Positions 44,924 to 55,912 of a stretch of 64,000 nucleotides of DNA are shown here, in pieces. Each line of letters begins with the position of its first letter. Positions within the stretch are counted from its first letter, which is position 1. Location: contig OX422184.1 in NCBI GenBank assembly GCA_949130485.1, positions 8,906,996 through 8,970,995 of the forward strand, given 5' to 3'. The notes beneath the pieces were generated by a model. That model ran no database searches. It had not been told where the DNA came from and saw nothing but the letters and a program-made list of their open reading frames with translations. This DNA is from Agelas oroides. Its lineage: Eukaryota > Porifera > Demospongiae > Agelasida > Agelasidae. Both the position numbers and the translations under genes were made by a program.

Positions 44924-45172
44924 AAATACATACACTTTTCCGAATATTGATCATCGGACGACAGGTATATTCGGACACTCAAACGCGGAGGGAAAACTGC
45001 GTAAACATTCGGCGATACCACAAGACTGTAGCTGAGGTACGTGGTACCTGGTGCACCAAAAATGACGCCTGTGCATTGTTTCCTGTTGGTGCTAGAAGTG
45101 ATAAAATGGCCGTCCGAAAAACATTGCTAACTTACTCTATTACCTTTGTTATGACACATGCGAATTAATAAT

Positions 45173-45936
45173 ACCGTAGTGTCCCGTTAATACGCCCCCC
45201 CATTTTGTACACTACATCCCGCCTAAAGTGGGGGGAGGGCTTATATTCGAGGATGCAATTAGTCTCGACTATAAGCCCCCCCCCAAAAGATTTTACGCAA
45301 GTGCTATGTACGCAATTAGGACACTTCCAACTAACTATGGCGACGACTTTCAGGATCGAGAGTACTGTTCGCGGACATCACGTTTACAAAGCTGCGTGGT
45401 CTCCCTACATCGGAGAAGAGCTGCCAGTTCAACGCGAGGTCAATAACATTCACGACGACTTCGCTGTAGCTGTCCTCAAGAACGGCAACACTGTCGGTCA
45501 TGTACCACGGGAAATTTCCAGAGTCTGCTGGTATTTCTTGCACAAGAGTGGCAGCGAGATGACTTGCATCGTCAATGGTGACAGAAGACGTTCTGAAGTT
45601 GATGGGAAAGGACTCGTGGTTCCGTGCGTGTACATCTTCAGAGGGAAACAAAAACACCTTGACAGACTGATAAACCTGTTTGCTAAACTAGCAGCTTAAA
45701 ACTTGGAACATCTAACCGGCTTTTCTAAAAGCCACAAAACTTACAAAAGATTCACCGACTACTATAGTCTTACTGAACGCACTTGCAACGTATAGTAAGC
45801 ACGTGTAGTTTTGATGTTCCAGAAGACGCTCACCGGGGGGCGTTATAACGAGTCAAACTACCCTGTGCAGGAACTTTGGCGGAAAAGAGGGGGGGGGCGT
45901 ATTTTCGAAGGGGGCGTATTAGCGGGACACTACGGT
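45173..45936. mobile_element. 764-bp TIR element carrying a HIRAN-domain ORF
   Basis: The left end ACCGTAGTGTCCCGTTAATA continues CGCCCCC; the right end is its reverse complement with one change over 27 bp. AAT flanks the element on both sides (45170-45172 and 45937-45939), a plausible 3-bp target duplication. The only gene inside is the HIRAN ORF at 45337-45699. C/G homopolymer blocks sit just inside both tips. There is no transposase, so it would need a helper. Confidence 0.78.
45337..45699 (+). CDS. HIRAN-domain protein, 120 aa
   Basis: An intact frame from ATG 45337 to TAA 45699 with no intron. Almost the whole protein is one HIRAN domain: FRIESTVRGHHVYKAAWSPY (residues 5-24), GEELPVQREVNNIHDDFAVA with the conserved R-E-x-x-N-x-x-D-x-x-A-V pattern, then NGNTVGHVPREIS, ending in a basic helix KQKHLDRLINLFAKLAA. 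HIRAN domains in HLTF and related helicases bind DNA ends or stalled forks; here the domain stands alone. The frame has more balanced base composition than the flanks. It is bounded tightly by the inverted repeats of the 45173-45936 element. The family call is by motif; the role in the element is inference. Confidence 0.8.
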   Translation: MATTFRIESTVRGHHVYKAAWSPYIGEELPVQREVNNIHDDFAVAVLKNGNTVGHVPREISRVCWYFLHKSGSEMTCIVNGDRRRSEVDGKGLVVPCVYIFRGKQKHLDRLINLFAKLAA

Positions 45937-45939
45937 AAT

Positions 45940-47050
45940 GCAACTATTACCTTATGTAACAAAGTTTAATCTTAACTTTCGCACCATACTTGTCTTAGTA
46001 AACCAGTTACACGCAACTATTGTGCATCCGCGCGTAACGCCGCGTAATACTATAGTAACAAACATTTTAACCAATGAAAATAATATACACACAATGAAAA
46101 TACATAGCAAGCAGTATTGTGCGTCCGCGCATAGCGCCGCGTAATACTATAGTAACCAACATTTTACCAATCAAATGACATGTTGAAAATACGCCAAGTA
46201 TTTTGCGTCCATGTGATACTACAGTAACAAATTTTAACCAATCAAAATTTGCAAACAAATCCGTATCATAGTAACAATTTCACGTTGCACATTGAGGTTC
46301 TATGCTCAGTTCATATTAGGCCGCTATTTTGTTTTGTGCTTCCTTGAGAGTCTCTTACGAGTCGGTGCATGCAGTGCAAATCTGTGACGTTGGACCTCAC
46401 ACCATTCTCCGTGCCGTGCACACTGCTTGGGTTTCATTGGTGGTTCCATACTGTCGGTTGTGCTTCCTCACGTATACTGCTACTTCGTCAGCACGTAAGC
46501 ACTTGCATAACAGAACCGATTATACGCTAAGTTCTTTGGAATGCAATTAACCTCAAACGCGGGTAATTTTGGTGTCATGTGAGGTCTAAAATTTCAAGCA
46601 TCTGAGATCTGAAACAAAACTGTACAGACGGAGGAATACAGATTCACATCATGAACATCGATGTGCCAGCGGTGTTGGTGCTCCCCCACTCAACACACAA
46701 CCTTTGACCTCCAGTGACGTGTATCCTCAGTAGTGCATGGCTATAAATAGCAACGTTTGCTCGCACCTCTTCACTTTCGCCTTGATGACAACTGGAGCAT
46801 TCAGTCGAAATGTCGGCAAGTTATTTTCCGAGCTCAACTTGGTAACAGATAACCTCTTCATTTATGATTTATTTAGTCATGGTGTTTTACATGTTAACTC
46901 TTTGCATGTGACGGCCACATTTATGTCCCCACATAACGCTTCCAATGTTACGTGACAGGCACATTTACATGCCCTCTGACCTTGTACAATATACCGGTTT
47001 GTAAACTTCCCCAGAGTACAATCAGGGCACTTAGGGCGGTACCTACATGA
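45940..47050. other. No gene; tandem repeat and a repeated core
   Basis: Contains the repeat at 46017-46250 and the third copy of the IDVPAVLV-PHSTHN core at 46655-46703. No other signal seen. Confidence 0.5.
46017..46250. repeat. Tandem repeat, ~100-bp unit, three decaying copies
   Basis: TTGTGCATCCGCGCGTAACG at 46019 recurs as TTGTGCGTCCGCGCATAGCG at 46116 and, more diverged, from 46200. Each is followed by TAATACTATAGTAAC-like sequence and CATTTTAACCAAT. Confidence 0.7.
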
Positions 47051-47785
47051 ATGCAGGCATTCAACGTGGTTGATTCCAAGAATGGGTATCTTCTTGACAC
47101 CCTAGTGTACACAGGTGCTGACACACTAGAGGAAGCTAGCCCACAATTCGAGTCACTCCCTCACACTGGTCTGCATTCCTGGCACTTTAAGGCTCTCACG
47201 AAAAATTGCTTTGATCTCCCAGACGCAATCAGAGCAAAATCTTTCTCACTCAAGCAGGGTGATCACTTATCCTTCAGGTGCGAGCAACTGTTGGTCACAG
47301 CATGGAGAGCCAAAGGAAGTGATAATACCCTCATAATGCTCAGCTCGTCCAGTTCAGCAAAGATGGTGGCGACGGAGTACTTGGAGCAACAGGAGAGTCG
47401 TCGCACTTCCGTTGGTAGACCCCTCTCAAGACCATGTCCTGTATGCCTGGACAGGATATACTCTGTCTATGATGATATCTATAACATGACTAATCTTCGT
47501 CTTATGCTAAGCCAATCCTACAGACTGTACAGTATTATAAAACCAACATCTTGTTTTCGTATGCCCCTTCCCTCGCTAAAACTTCGTGCTTCTATCCTCC
47601 GCTGCCATCGAGTCCAGGCACCCGTATACTTCTTCACTCTCAATTCTGCCCTGGAATTCAGTGCTATGGAAACTAGTGCTTCTCCTTTGTCTGCACTCTC
47701 TAGCTGTCCTCAACATCCATCCACTAAGACTAGATCTAATACAGGGGATGGTCACTCACAATGTATCGTTTATGGTATGGCCTGA
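47051..47785 (+). pseudogene. piggyBac transposase relic with internal deletion
   Basis: An open frame of 244 codons. FNVVDSKNGYLLDTLVYTG (residues 4-22) matches the strand after the first catalytic Asp. Then CFDLPDAIRAKSFSLKQGDH, LSFRCEQLLVTAWRAK and IMLSSSSSAKMV correspond to the region after the second catalytic Asp; the segment holding that Asp is missing. PSLKLRASILR near residue 175 matches a C-terminal piece. The frame survives but the enzyme cannot be functional. It is a different piggyBac lineage from the copy at 39-40.6 kb. Confidence 0.68.
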
Positions 47786-47821
47786 TGCCACCAGTTTTGT
47801 CTTAAGCAGCCACAGCGGCTC

Positions 47822-48475
47822 TGTTTATATACACTGACTTGCCGTGATTATGTCACTACGCGAGAGATTATTTTCTGTGTAATTCCTACATCAACCAACA
47901 GAAAATATAATTATCTCTCTACTATAGGGGCTAGAAGGGAGCTAGCATTGGCTGGCAGACGGCACAGGCCATAACACCACCACATGCAAGACCCCAAAGA
48001 GCAGGTGAGCCCCCTATTGCAACCCCACTGGCTCCCATTCCCCCTTCATAATTAATGCCAAAATTTTGGCCCTTCTGGCCAATTGTTAGCTCCCTACCTT
48101 GTTTGCATACTTTTTGGGAGGACATTGTAGATAAGCAGGAATCCAGTTGCGAATGAATAGAGAAGATGAGAGCAACAGGAAAGGAGAAGTATTCCTTCAA
48201 GAAGGCCTACGAAGCACAACACGACTTTAACGAAGAGATAAGCGACAATATGGAGAATATAAAAATATAAAGAGATGTAGGGATGGCATGCCCAGAATTG
48301 TGCCAGTTTGTCGGTCACAGATTGCTCCATCTGTGCGTTCACCCTACCTTGCTCCTGTCGGATCATTTCTACAACTGCTTATATACACTGACTTCCCGCC
48401 AATACGTCCACTACGCAAGAGAGATTATTTTCTGTCTATTTCATATGTCAACTGACAGAAAATATATAAGGGTTG
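47822..48475. repeat. Two direct copies of a ~100-bp repeat
   Basis: 47822-47925 and 48376-48475 share TTATATACACTGACTT, CACTACGC.AGAGATTATTT and a foldback TATTTTCTGT…ACAGAAAATA. The second copy runs into TTGCCAAACACGAAGCTTTT of the TTAA repeat family. Confidence 0.65.
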
Positions 48476-48554
48476 CCAAACACGAAGCTTTTTCTCGAAT
48501 GAAGGGAGCAAACCGCCTCCAGTTTTCACTTACGCAGGTGTCAAGATGCCAAGA

Positions 48555-48640
48555 GGGTTGTGAGGCTCACTTAAGTTCCTACTGTGAGGCTTACTCACAG
48601 TTGTGCTACGGGTGTGAGGCTCACTCAAAACACAGTTACG
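48555..48640. repeat. GAGGCTC palindrome repeats, second locus
   Basis: Three units of GTGAGGCT.ACT.A, as at 37530-37720. Confidence 0.6.
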
Positions 48641-48992
48641 TTACAGATGTAGGGGTGGGGGCTCTGACAGTATCTCCGGGGAGGTAATTGGTTCCTTGAT
48701 ATAGATCTTCCTGGACCGAATTATGTATCTCAGGGTGCGGGTGCAAGTAGTAGCAGTCTCAAATGCTGACATCATCCAAACTGACACAATGTGTCAGTTT
48801 GGAGCATAACAGATATACAGATCCACAATAGTAGCATGGCTATCTTCTGCCCAGAAAGTTGGCTGGCTTGTCATCGATCTCCATATCACTCACTATGGGA
48901 AATGGAGCTTCTGAGTACCTTACTTTTAGTATCTGATTCAGAAAGTCTGAAAACCTAAGAGTGTAAGACCCGACTATCGAAGTCTAGCAGAC

Positions 48993-49510
48993 GTGAAAGT
49001 CCCGAAACGTGTTCGTATCTCAACAAGGTCGAGTATATCCACGTCTGGCAAGCTGTACCGGCTAAGAGTATTGGAGGAAGACGAAGCTAATGACCATGTG
49101 AAAGTTAGATATATTGGCTACGGCAGCGACTGTGATGAGTGGAGGTCAAGAAACGACATTGTGCAATTGAATGATGAAGAATCCAGCTCCAGCTCTGGTG
49201 AAAGTGATGGTGCAGACCTGTCACAGCTCAGTAAACGTATTAAACCGTTTTGCCTATACGAAGAACTAGCCAGCAGAGTCAAATCTTTAATACAGCTGGA
49301 GATTTTTGCTATGTGACTCCAGGCACAGTTAAATTCTATTTAAAACACTGCAAAGGCAAGATTGACTACCAGATGCAAGCTGATGGTACACTGATGAAAT
49401 CTTGGTATGATCAAGGATTGTACCGTTTAATATTTCAATTTATTCGTGGAGATGGCACTTGCTCACAGTGGAGCAGTGTTCTGAAGTCATGCCAGTCCCC
49501 CTCTAAATAG
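48993..49510 (+). pseudogene. Family X N-terminal region with chromo-barrel-like module
   Basis: Plus frame 48993-49316: YRLRVLEEDEANDHVKVRYI then GYGSDCDEWRSRNDIV, a chromo-barrel/tudor-like fold, and an acidic serine-rich linker. After a frameshift near 49290 come TAGDFCYVTPGTVKFYLKHC and RLIFQFIRGDGTCS to a stop at 49508-49510. The same start (RLRVLEEDD) is found on the minus strand near 52345 as the beginning of the other family X copy, which is why I place it in this family. This copy faces the minus copy tail to tail. Confidence 0.55.
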
Positions 49511-49627
49511 TACAGGATGTATTATACACAAACATATTGAAGATGCATTGTATATATTATATATATATATGTATACATGTGACATTTATGTTCTAAATAT
49601 TGCACACTCAATAGTTTAGATTCATAC

Positions 49628-52345
49628 TTAAGAATCTTGATCTCTCAGTTCACATGTACGCGCATTGTGACCTGTAGTCTTACAAAGTTTACAAACGTGG
49701 ACTTGTTTAGGACGACAGCAGTCTTGGTCAGTTAGGTCCTCTAAACGATTCAGTTTTAGAAGCATTTGTTTCAGAGCATCACAGTCACGATGGTTTGTAC
49801 TTCTGAAATAATCCTTGGTAAGGTCGTCATTGAGTTCCTCTAATCCTTGTTGAGAGAATGGGGCAAGTGTACCGTACATCTCAAGAAATTGAGGTATGTG
49901 GCTCACAAGTAAGTGCATATAAGGTGTGACGTGTTTAGTCTGGTACACTGATAAAAAAACTGTCATCCAGTTTATCACACGACTTTGAAATCTTTTCACT
50001 CTCTCATTATCCAAAGCAGTAGTAGACTGAAGAACAAGGTAAATCTCAAGAAACTCTGTCCATAGTTCTTGCACTTTGACAGCATGTGGAATTCTTGGGA
50101 AAAGCTGTGGAATAGCTATTGCCTTAAAAAGTCGGAGCTTTTCAGGACCTGTCAAGTCTCTCCATTTTAAAGTCTTCGAGTCTTTGTCAACGTACATATG
50201 AAAGCTGATCTTGCACGTTTCTTGAAGGAATCGTTCATATGTTACCACATTTGTTGCTCTGCTTCGGTCAAGTGCTTGAAGCTTGCATTTTTCAATTCCA
50301 TCGAGTCTTCTTAACTCTAGTATTAGCAGGTTGATGAGACTATCACAAACCCTAAGAAATAGGTGGAGAACATCTGGAATTACATGATGAATAGGAATTG
50401 TGGGAAACAATGGTTGTCTGGCACAACTGTAAGTTTGATTACATCTTTTGTTCAGCCTTGCCAGTCGCTGAATTTCCTCAATAGTTCTAGCACCTTCCTG
50501 TTCATTCGTTATCGACCACACTTTACTAATGTCGTGTCGGTCTTCCGAAGGACATACACACCAAATGCAAGAATACTTTGCATTTGCAGCTTCAATTCCA
50601 ACACAGAGAGCTAGAAATTTCCAGTCTGCTCCAAGAAAGAATTCGACACTATATTCATCACCAACCTTCAATGATTTCAACTGCTCTATTTCAGCTCGTA
50701 TGTCTTCCAATGCTTCAGACAATACTTCATAGTTCTCTCCAGCATTCAAAATTGCTATTGTGTGGTTTCCTCTAGGAGAATTTGGATTTGCTCCCTCTTC
50801 AACTACTACGAACGCTATTATAACTGCGTGCATGCTGTGACTAATGCGTGTTCCATCTCCAGTTACTTTCACTCAAACTTGTGCATTTTGAGCAAGAGTG
50901 GGAATTTCTTTAACTAGAATTTGTATTCGTTTTTTCAGCTGTTCTTTGAGTGACTGTTGTACCCCAACAACTGTTCCAGGGGTTGGGCAAACAGTATAGT
51001 CGGCGTCTAATTCCCTTGCTCTTTTTGTCAATGCTGATGTACGTGGGAGTCCCTTATTCACCATTGCAAGCTCATGATATGTCTGATTGGACACATTGAA
51101 ACGCTCTTTTATGTAAAGTGTTTTGTCAACCAGATTTTCAATACTCGTCTCAGATTCTGCTCCTCTTCCCACTCTAGTTCTGCCATCCTGCTCAACAGAC
51201 AATACTTCCCCTGTGTCCTTATTAATAAGTTCCTCACAAGTTGGCATAAAATCTTCATTTTCTGTAAATGAAAGAGTAAGCTTAAAGACATTAAGAGCAC
51301 ACAAAAGACTATACTATGACAAGGTAATTTGAGCTCAATACAGTAGCTATAGATCTATTCGGCTATTCTGTGCTGTCTAGTACATGTACTGTATGTATAT
51401 AATTTTTAGAGCTAGCTCTTACCACTTTGATCTGCGCCATGTAAATTATGCTACCATTGAATTACGTCTTTCAACTTCTTGTTAGCTTCCTTGAGCTCTA
51501 CCTGTAGCTTAGCGCATTTGTTCTTGCAGGATTGAGCTATCACATGCTCTGGTTTTCGTTTTCGATTTGAATATGGAACAATCTCCTTTCCCGCAAGTTC
51601 AACTACCCAAATTGTCTCCTTCCATTTATTAATCAGCTTTGCTCGTCCTGTTCCACCACAGGCGTGAAGAGCCCTACCCATCCTGTATAGCTTTGATTTA
51701 AATACTGATCGTAAACGATCAGTTATGACAACATCACATCGATATTGAGTAAAAACTTTGACGATAACTCTTTCTACTGCAAGTTGGTCAGAAGATAGAG
51801 ATAGTTCCAATGGCAAATGTACTGAGGCTTCATTGTCACTTGATAGATCAAACAGTGGTACACCATACTTGTTTGGATGACTGAAATTGTACAGGATGTG
51901 ACTACAAATAGGAAAGGAAAAATAATTTAGTGACAGGTAGAGCAACACACACACAGTACATATGCATGACACACACACTATAACACACAAAACACACACT
52001 GCACACACATACACAACTCACATTGCATACACATACCCAGCACACGTTGAACACACTGGCATTGCATATACATACTCAACACACACACACATAGCACGCA
52101 TACACAGCACATGCATACACCATAACACATACAACAAGCATCAACTTGACAAGTACATAGCTTCTTTAGCACGTAAAGTTACTCTGTACTCACTTGTTTA
52201 CTTCCAACGATTGTAGCGCCGTCATCAGATGCTGCCGTGCCCTCGTCACCCAAACGCACTTTCTCGACCACTACTTATATCACAATGACTGCGGTAGCTG
52301 TTCTTGTATTTAACCCTGGCAAGGTCGTCTTCCTCCAATACTCTT
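49628..52345 (-). pseudogene. Family X transposase, longest copy
   Basis: Minus-strand exons: about 52345-52194 (chromo-barrel-like start, donor GTGAGTAC), about 51890-51467 (VERVIVKVFTQYRCDVVITD…KNKCAKLQVELKEANKKLKD), and 51261-49628. The last has PTPGTVVGVQQSLKEQLKKR, then a TGA at about 50871, then TGDGTRISHSMHAV, GADWKFLALCVGIEAANAKY, CIWCVCP, PIHHVIPDVLHLFLRVCDSL, LEELNDDLTKDYFRSTNH and a CCHC knuckle CKLCKTTGHNARTC. The D (TGDGT), D (IPDVLH) and E (LEELND) positions parallel the D-D-E order of CACTA-like transposases. A single in-frame stop is the main visible defect of the last exon. Confidence 0.7.
51948..52135. repeat. CA-rich degenerate microsatellite
   Basis: Runs of ACACACACAC and CATACACA with interruptions, inside an intron of the family X copy. 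Confidence 0.85.
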
Positions 52346-53137
52346 AGCCGATGGCAGCTGCAAGTCACGATCAAAAAGCGGAGTATAGAAAGGGGTCTAT
52401 CCTGGCAATCAAGCTACCAAATCAAAGTACAAGGTTCAGAGGACACAAATCTGACCGTAAAAGTCTATTTAAACAACACAATTTGAGAAACAAGTAATTT
52501 TAGATACTGCATTACAAGCTGTCAATACATTTTCTATTTGGGTAGAGTCTGAACGTTCAGGGTTCTGCCAATAAAGGCGGATGGTTCTACATCATGGAAG
52601 GACTTCAGGTCTCATCAGGATGAAGTAGAAAGGTAGAAGTTTTATATTTCGACCGTAAAAAGTTGTACTTTGCCTCCTGTAGTGTGTGAGAAAAGTTTGT
52701 GTACAATTACGGGAACCCCCATCCCATACAACGCCGTACAAATTCGCCTCGGAACGGGGGCGTGGCACGTAAGCCTGTTATATGAGTGAAATGTACGCAC
52801 ATTTTTTGACATGCTACTCGGAAATTTATCTGGAAATCCTTTACTTACTTTGTATCCTTGATTGAATTGCTATCAAAACTTCATATGAATAATACATTAC
52901 ATATTTCACAAGATATTCAGATCAAAGTCCAGAGCATTTCATGACTTGCTTCTAAAAAATCTCATTCTTGTCTTGATATTCAGAAACTATTTCAATTAGA
53001 ATTGGATGAAGATCAGGCTGGAATCATGTGAAATTCAGTGGCTAACACTCAGTGTGCAAGTCATGCATCTGATGAGTCTCTACCTACTGATCAAGACCAT
53101 CAATCAGCTACTGATCAAGAGTCTGAGACCCACCCTT
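52346..53137. other. No gene recognised
   Basis: Upstream side of the minus-strand family X copy. No convincing first exon, terminal repeat or other signal seen. Confidence 0.4.
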
Positions 53138-53640
53138 ATACCCTCACGATAAGTTCGTGGTGGTGATGTGATCAATATACTTCTTTTAGTGGGGAATACA
53201 TATATGGTCACATAAACTTCCCGTCATCGCGGCGACCATATATATTATACATATCCTGACGATAAGTTTGTGCGGTTTGCGCGCAAAGCTAAGAAGCTTA
53301 ACGACATTTGGCCCCTCCATGATAAGTACTAATGAGGCTAGGCCACACTTTTCGACTGACATCATCATCTGGAAAGACAGGAAGAGGCGGTACTTCTTCG
53401 CGAGTGACCGTCAATGAGCTGAGGGCTGCCAAACACGAAGCTTTTTCTCGCCCACAGGGAGAAAGCGTTCTCCATATTTTACCTCAGGTGGGAGTAATAG
53501 CTTCAAAAAACTTATTAATCGGCTGATTTTGTCGGGGCTATGGGTATCAGGTGAGAAAATCGGCACAGTTTCCAACCGCTCGAAGCTACGAAGCATAGTC
53601 AACACAAAATGGCTTCTACTAGGCACATGCATGCGCCTGG
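53138..53640 (-). repeat. TTAA-family repeat, inverted copy
   Basis: The reverse complement follows 23700-24080: GAAGCCATTTTGTG.TGACTA, CCGACAAAATCAGC, AGCTTCGTGTTTGGCAGCCC, GTGTGGCCTAGCCTCATTAG, TTAAGCTTCTTAGCTT and GTGACCATATAT. It is flanked on the right by TTAACCCTCTGGCAGA, which is a family-like tip. Confidence 0.7.
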
Positions 53641-54616
53641 TAATTAACCCTCTGGCAGAATCACTCAATCCAGTCTTTTCTAGTAGAACCTCATGTGGAA
53701 TTGAAACGTAAACTTTTCTTAGACTGGCACGACTGCCCCTGTTGGATGGTGATCAGAGTGGTCTACACACGTGCATTAATACCTGATGCAACTAATGAAG
53801 TACATGTGAGTTAATTGAAACTGAGAGGCTTGTCACATCCTGACTAAGTAGACTTGAGTAGTAGACTTATACTACTCAACAGTCAGAAATTTATCCTAAG
53901 TGCCAATAGCAGTAGTAAGAGCAGCTACATCATATGAAAGGCTATTACAGTTTTCAGTAAGCTTACACACTCACGAGGAATTGTTGATGACTGAGTGAAT
54001 TCCAACTATCTATCTAACCCTTATATCCTGACCGAGTGTAAATATATGGTTGTGTCGCGAAAGAGGTGCCCAGGCTTGTGAGAATATTTCCTTGCACTGG
54101 TACATCTATGCAGATGACCGGTTTCACCCAATTCAGAGCCACTGCACCATCACTTGCCTCATTCCAACCCCTTCACCACAGCGATCGTTGCTTGCAGTAT
54201 GAGTAGCAAGTGTACAAACACGATGATGAGAATGAAATATGTGATCGATAAGGTTGCAATCATTTTTGTTCAGCAACTACATGCCATTTGCTCTCCTGCT
54301 ACGTGACGTAGACTCCAGAAACTTCTCTGGGGAGTCATTCAGCATTGACTTGGGTGCTGTTGGAGAGGCCATACGAAACACCGCTGGGATTGATGAGGAG
54401 AGCTTAGCAACCACGTTGGTTGTGAAATTTCCGTGTACTTAATCTAAATATATATGCAAAAATGTGGATTGCTCTTAGCTCATTTGAGAGGGCATGGGGA
54501 ATCTGGGGGTCGAGTACCAGTACTACACTGAAACGTTGAGCAGACAGAGGAAAAGGTTGATACACAAGTTCCTATTGCTGGATGGTACATAGAATGCCTT
54601 CAAGTAATTTGTCAGC
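53641..54616. other. No gene assigned
   Basis: A short frame at 54254-54442 (VDSRNFSGESFSIDLGAVGE) is not recognised. No repeat of note. Confidence 0.35.
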
Positions 54617-54868
54617 ATGCAGAAGGTTTGGCGATACGATGAGAGTGAGACTGATGCATACAGCCGTGACCGTGTGGAGCAAGAACTCCTTGCGCTATTT
54701 CCTCCTCTGAAAGCAAAGGGTCTAAGGCTTGAACTCAGCTACGAAGTGTCAATTGACGGTGATGCAGACATGCAGGCAGTTCTCACTGCATTTGTCGAGA
54801 ATAATCTGGTGTTCAGGACACTATGTGCGAGAATGTATGAAACCAGTCGTGGAAGTTCAATGTTCTAA
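54617..54868 (+). CDS. Hypothetical ORF, possibly PB1-like
   Basis: 83 codons from an ATG. The stretch DRVEQELLALFPPLKAKGLR then LELSYEVSIDGDADMQAVLT has the L-x-Y…(V/I)xI-x-x-D-x-D-(L/M)xxA(L/V) spacing of a PB1 domain, a small protein-interaction fold. It ends at 54868 with no obvious donor. The resemblance is weak and the gene may be one exon of something larger or a relic. Confidence 0.3.
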   Translation: MQKVWRYDESETDAYSRDRVEQELLALFPPLKAKGLRLELSYEVSIDGDADMQAVLTAFVENNLVFRTLCARMYETSRGSSMF

Positions 54869-55878
54869 GATGCAAAAAGAATGCCACCAAAAAAAACCGC
54901 AAGGTTACCATATGCACTTGATGTTTTCATCAACATCATATTCAGTGGTTGTTCGGTTACACTTTCTTCCTGGTAGCATTTCTTAAGCCTCTTATCCAGG
55001 TGGAGATTCAGCTACCTGTACAACAGTAAATTATAGTCTTATATCAAAATGAAATTATTTCAACTATGAAAATAGCAGTGACTGTCCAGGATGATCTGGT
55101 TTACCACTATGAAGGGCGTCCACTAGTGAAGTGAGTCAACCAGCACTGCAAGAGAGACAAGAGTCACTTGAATTGCTACACAGATTTATGTGTAGGTTGA
55201 CAACTGAAGGAACAGCAATAAAAGTTTCACAGGTATACATGAAAGCCTCTAGATGAGAACTTTTTGCACAGCACATGGTTCATCACTTTCATTAGGGTCA
55301 ATTTGCATGCACAGCTGCACGAAGAACAGCTGCACGAAGAGATGGTGCTTTCGAAGATTGGAGTCTCTACCGACTTTTGAATAAGGCCAGCCACCTGACT
55401 GCATTCTGTGCATGATATGGCAGTCCCCATCTCCCGGTCACCCCAGCGCAGCTGATGAGGCCTGGTATTGGCCAAAACGCGTCCTGTGCATTGGGTGACT
55501 TTGCATAACATGAGATGTGGTTCGTTGATTGTTCATGCATGCCTAATTTGTTGCATGTGGCCCCGAAAAAATCCAATCTTTCCCACAGTGACTGGGATTT
55601 TGAAGTGGTTTTGTGATGACTGTACTGCTATTACCTACCTGCTGTGGGCAATAGTTTAGTGGTGCATGTCTTTCTATATATCTGTACATCTAGTCATTTC
55701 TACAACTATATATGTATGATCACTATTCAGACCTGTAACGAATACTATTCACTTTATGTCTGCAAATTCTGCTAGAAAACTATGCTTGTGAAGATAGCTA
55801 TATCTCACACTTCAATTTGTAGGCAATACTTCAACAGCAGAATCATCAATAATACTTGCTCATGTGTATCATGTGCTA
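54869..55878. other. No gene recognised
   Basis: Only short open frames and a doubled CACGAAGA…GCTGCACGAAGA near 55315-55340. Confidence 0.4.
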
Positions 55879-55905
55879 CCTAACCCTAACCCTAACCCTA
55901 ACCCT
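55879..55905. repeat. Interstitial telomeric repeat (CCCTAA)n
   Basis: Four and a half exact CCCTAA units, ending seven bases before the first unit of the LTR/gag array at 55913. Confidence 0.9.
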
Positions 55906-55912
55906 ATACCTC

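Noticed and set aside
47931..48200. Glycine-rich hydrophobic minus-strand frame
   Set aside because: Overlaps repeat sequence and has no start context or recognisable family; too weak to list.
51962..52216. Thr/His-rich and Cys-rich frames
   Set aside because: Translation of the CA-rich microsatellite.
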